Assembly (NCBI GenBank): GCA_947259375.1
Contig: CAMYLZ010000019.1
Location: forward strand, 1 to 64,000
DNA: 64,000 nucleotides
Direction of reading: 5' to 3'
Source of the DNA: an uncultured Parvularculaceae bacterium
GTDB lineage: Bacteria; Pseudomonadota; Alphaproteobacteria; Caulobacterales; Parvularculaceae
Below, piece after piece: positions 62,829 through 64,000 of this stretch (positions are counted from its first letter, which is position 1; the number at the start of each line of letters is the position of its first letter). The notes below the pieces were generated by a model. It did no database searches. It saw only the letters and a program-made list of their open reading frames with translations, and was not told the DNA's origin. The translations under genes were made by a program, and so were the position numbers.

Positions 62829-63374
62829 TTACGAATATCGACGCGCATCGGCGCGCAGATAAAGGCGGGCCGCAAGCGTCGCGCCGCGATCCAGCGCTGC
62901 GCGGGGAGGACGCCCCCAACACTCTTTCAACGTTTCTTCAAGCACTGGCCGCAGAGCTTGCTCAAGACGAGCCGGACCCTGACGAGTCGTGACTTTCGAC
63001 AGGGCCGCATAAGTGTGCGCCGCCGCCTCCGCCGCGACATCCAGCAAATCAGTCGACATTGCCGGCGAATGGGGCGGGCGCAAATGGGCGATCACGGCGC
63101 TCATCGCCGCCCTCAGCCGGCTATGATCGAGTAACGGCTCATCGAAACGCGGATTGAGGTTAATGATTTCCGCCGCTCCTGGCGGGCCGTCATAAAGCGC
63201 ATCGAGCGTCACCGCGCCGCCGGTTGCCTCGACAATCCGCCGCGCCAGCGCGGGTTTGGGCGTATGGACGTTGTTCATGATCCGGTAAAGCGTCTGCCGC
63301 GACGCGCCGACACGCTCGCCAAAACTCTGGATGGATTCCTCGACTTCGGACAGATATTGCTTCAAGGGGTGCAT
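62829..63374 (-). CDS. Helix-turn-helix regulator with C-terminal helical domain
   Basis: A 181-residue protein from ATG 63374 (frame open to 63407). The HTH (SFGERVGASRQTLYRIMNNVHTPKPALARRIVEATGG, about 15-50) is of the Cro/YdaS type. The rest is a helical, Ala/Arg-rich domain (about 85-180) of no clear family. A plus-strand frame starting at 62714 overlaps its 3' end; this one is preferred for its recognisable domain. The target is unknown. The ABC-F gene starts 130 bp upstream on the opposite strand. Confidence 0.7.
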   Translation of the reverse strand: MHPLKQYLSEVEESIQSFGERVGASRQTLYRIMNNVHTPKPALARRIVEATGGAVTLDALYDGPPGAAEIINLNPRFDEPLLDHSRLRAAMSAVIAHLRPPHSPAMSTDLLDVAAEAAAHTYAALSKVTTRQGPARLEQALRPVLEETLKECWGRPPRAALDRGATLAARLYLRADARRYS

Positions 63375-63504
63375 GATTGGCCCGGTCCTGTTGCGCGCCG
63401 CGCACAAGTCCGGAAAACGCTGTCATGAGACTCGCAACAATTCGTAAAAGGCGCGCTGCGCGCCTGCGCCGCTCGCGCCAATTTGAAGGAACCGCCCGCA
63501 AGAC

Positions 63505-64000
63505 ATGTCTGCGCTTCTTCTTTCCCTTTCCGATATCCGGCTGGTAATCGGCGGCGACCCGCTATTTGACGGCGCCGCGCTTGGCGTCGGCGAGCGCGCG
63601 CGGATCGCCTTGGTCGGGCGCAACGGGTCAGGCAAGTCGACATTGATGAAGATCGCCGCCGGCCTGGTCGACGCCGATAGCGGCGAGCGCTTCATCCATC
63701 CCGGCGCGACCGTGCGCTACCTGCCGCAAGAGCCGGACGCCAGCGGCTTCGCCGCTATCGGCGATTTTGTCTGCGCCGGCCTTGATGAAACCGGCGAGCG
63801 CCACCGCGCCGAAGCGATGCTGGAGGAGCTGGGCCTTGACCCCGACGCCGCGCCGGCCGGCCTTTCCGGCGGCGAATTGCGCCGCGCCGCAAATGCGCAG
63901 GCCCTCGCCGCCGCGCCGGATATTTTGCTGCTCGACGAGCCGACCAACCATCTCGACATTCCCGCCATCGCCTGGCTTGAAGAACGCCTGAAAAGAACGC
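63505..64000 (+). CDS. ABC-F family ATPase (3' partial)
   Basis: The first 165 residues of a soluble double-ATPase protein with no membrane domain. Visible parts are the Walker A VGRNGSGKST, the Q-loop YLPQEPD, the signature LSGGELRR (about 120), the Walker B DILLLDEPTNHLDIPAI and the start of the linker. The DEPTNHLD wording is characteristic of ABC-F proteins (Uup, EttA and relatives), which act on the ribosome or on DNA rather than on transport. ATG 63505 has GAAGGA 14 nt upstream, which is somewhat far. The C-terminal half is outside the window, so the subtype is not settled. Confidence 0.88.
   Translation, partial: MSALLLSLSDIRLVIGGDPLFDGAALGVGERARIALVGRNGSGKSTLMKIAAGLVDADSGERFIHPGATVRYLPQEPDASGFAAIGDFVCAGLDETGERHRAEAMLEELGLDPDAAPAGLSGGELRRAANAQALAAAPDILLLDEPTNHLDIPAIAWLEERLKRT

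Noticed and set aside
62714-62992. 92-codon plus-strand frame with TTG start and CGGAG ribosome site
   Set aside because: It overlaps the HTH regulator gene by over 160 bp and has no recognisable domain. It cannot be fully excluded as a short gene, but the regulator is better supported.
1-64000. CRISPR arrays, rRNA genes, prophage
   Set aside because: No regularly spaced identical repeats, no rRNA segments and no phage structural genes were found on reading the window.

Overview
The window reads as a GC-rich alphaproteobacterial chromosome, probably a marine heterotroph near the Parvularculales/Hyphomonadaceae/Caulobacterales (inferred from gene content only). Clues are Caulobacter/Xanthomonas-style TonB-dependent receptors linked to tryptophan-halogenase-like and SapC genes, an alanine- and type III-type ornithine decarboxylase paired with a deoxyhypusine-synthase-like enzyme, and an alanine/lysine-rich histone H1-like protein. 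No phage, IS element or CRISPR array is evident; one tRNA-Ser and a tRNA-Ser-like relic are present.

Layout. (1) 1-3.9 kb: the 3' part of a membrane-anchored TolB-like/TPR signalling protein, followed with overlaps by a soluble NarL-type histidine kinase and its LuxR-type response regulator. (2) 4.1-11.8 kb: three exported subtilisin-like (S8) proteases on the minus strand, two of them tandem paralogues with C-terminal SLH-like repeats. Each has a similar GAGGG/CCCTC palindrome about 50-80 bp upstream of its start. (3) 12.0-16.9 kb: a striking module of an exported protein with 28 tetrapeptide repeats, an outer-membrane beta-barrel, a fourth S8 protease whose N-terminus carries 26 repeats of the same kind, and an ECF sigma/anti-sigma pair. 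A shared promoter-like motif (GGAATAAT-N13-CGTSAACG) precedes the repeat-protein gene and the sigma gene. This is the best candidate for an undescribed system.

(4) 17.0-34.1 kb: a beta-glucan (laminarin-like) utilisation locus. GH3 glucosidase, GH16 glucanase, TonB receptor, two halogenase-like flavoproteins, SapC, a cupin-like protein and an SGLT-type sugar symporter form one minus-strand array. A LytTR regulator lies upstream in the same direction, and its histidine kinase, a second cupin-like gene and a DUF6445-like gene are divergent. (5) 34.3-43.5 kb: a second uptake locus with a TonB receptor, two amidohydrolase-fold proteins missing different metal ligands, an S9 peptidase and a TPR-sulfotransferase, most joined by 4-bp overlaps.

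(6) 43.5-64 kb: mainly housekeeping genes. These include tRNA-Ser, TerC, VanZ, GalE (with the catalytic Lys replaced by Met), a phosphoesterase, a C-methyltransferase-like protein, ArgE, the H1-like protein, a LysR/DoxX/azoreductase unit, a tandem-FKBP lipoprotein, a YnbABC-like phospholipid gene set, polyamine enzymes, an alpha/beta hydrolase, small membrane and hypothetical genes, an HTH regulator and the start of an ABC-F ATPase. Positions and motifs were read by eye; family names rest on recognised motifs, not on database searches.
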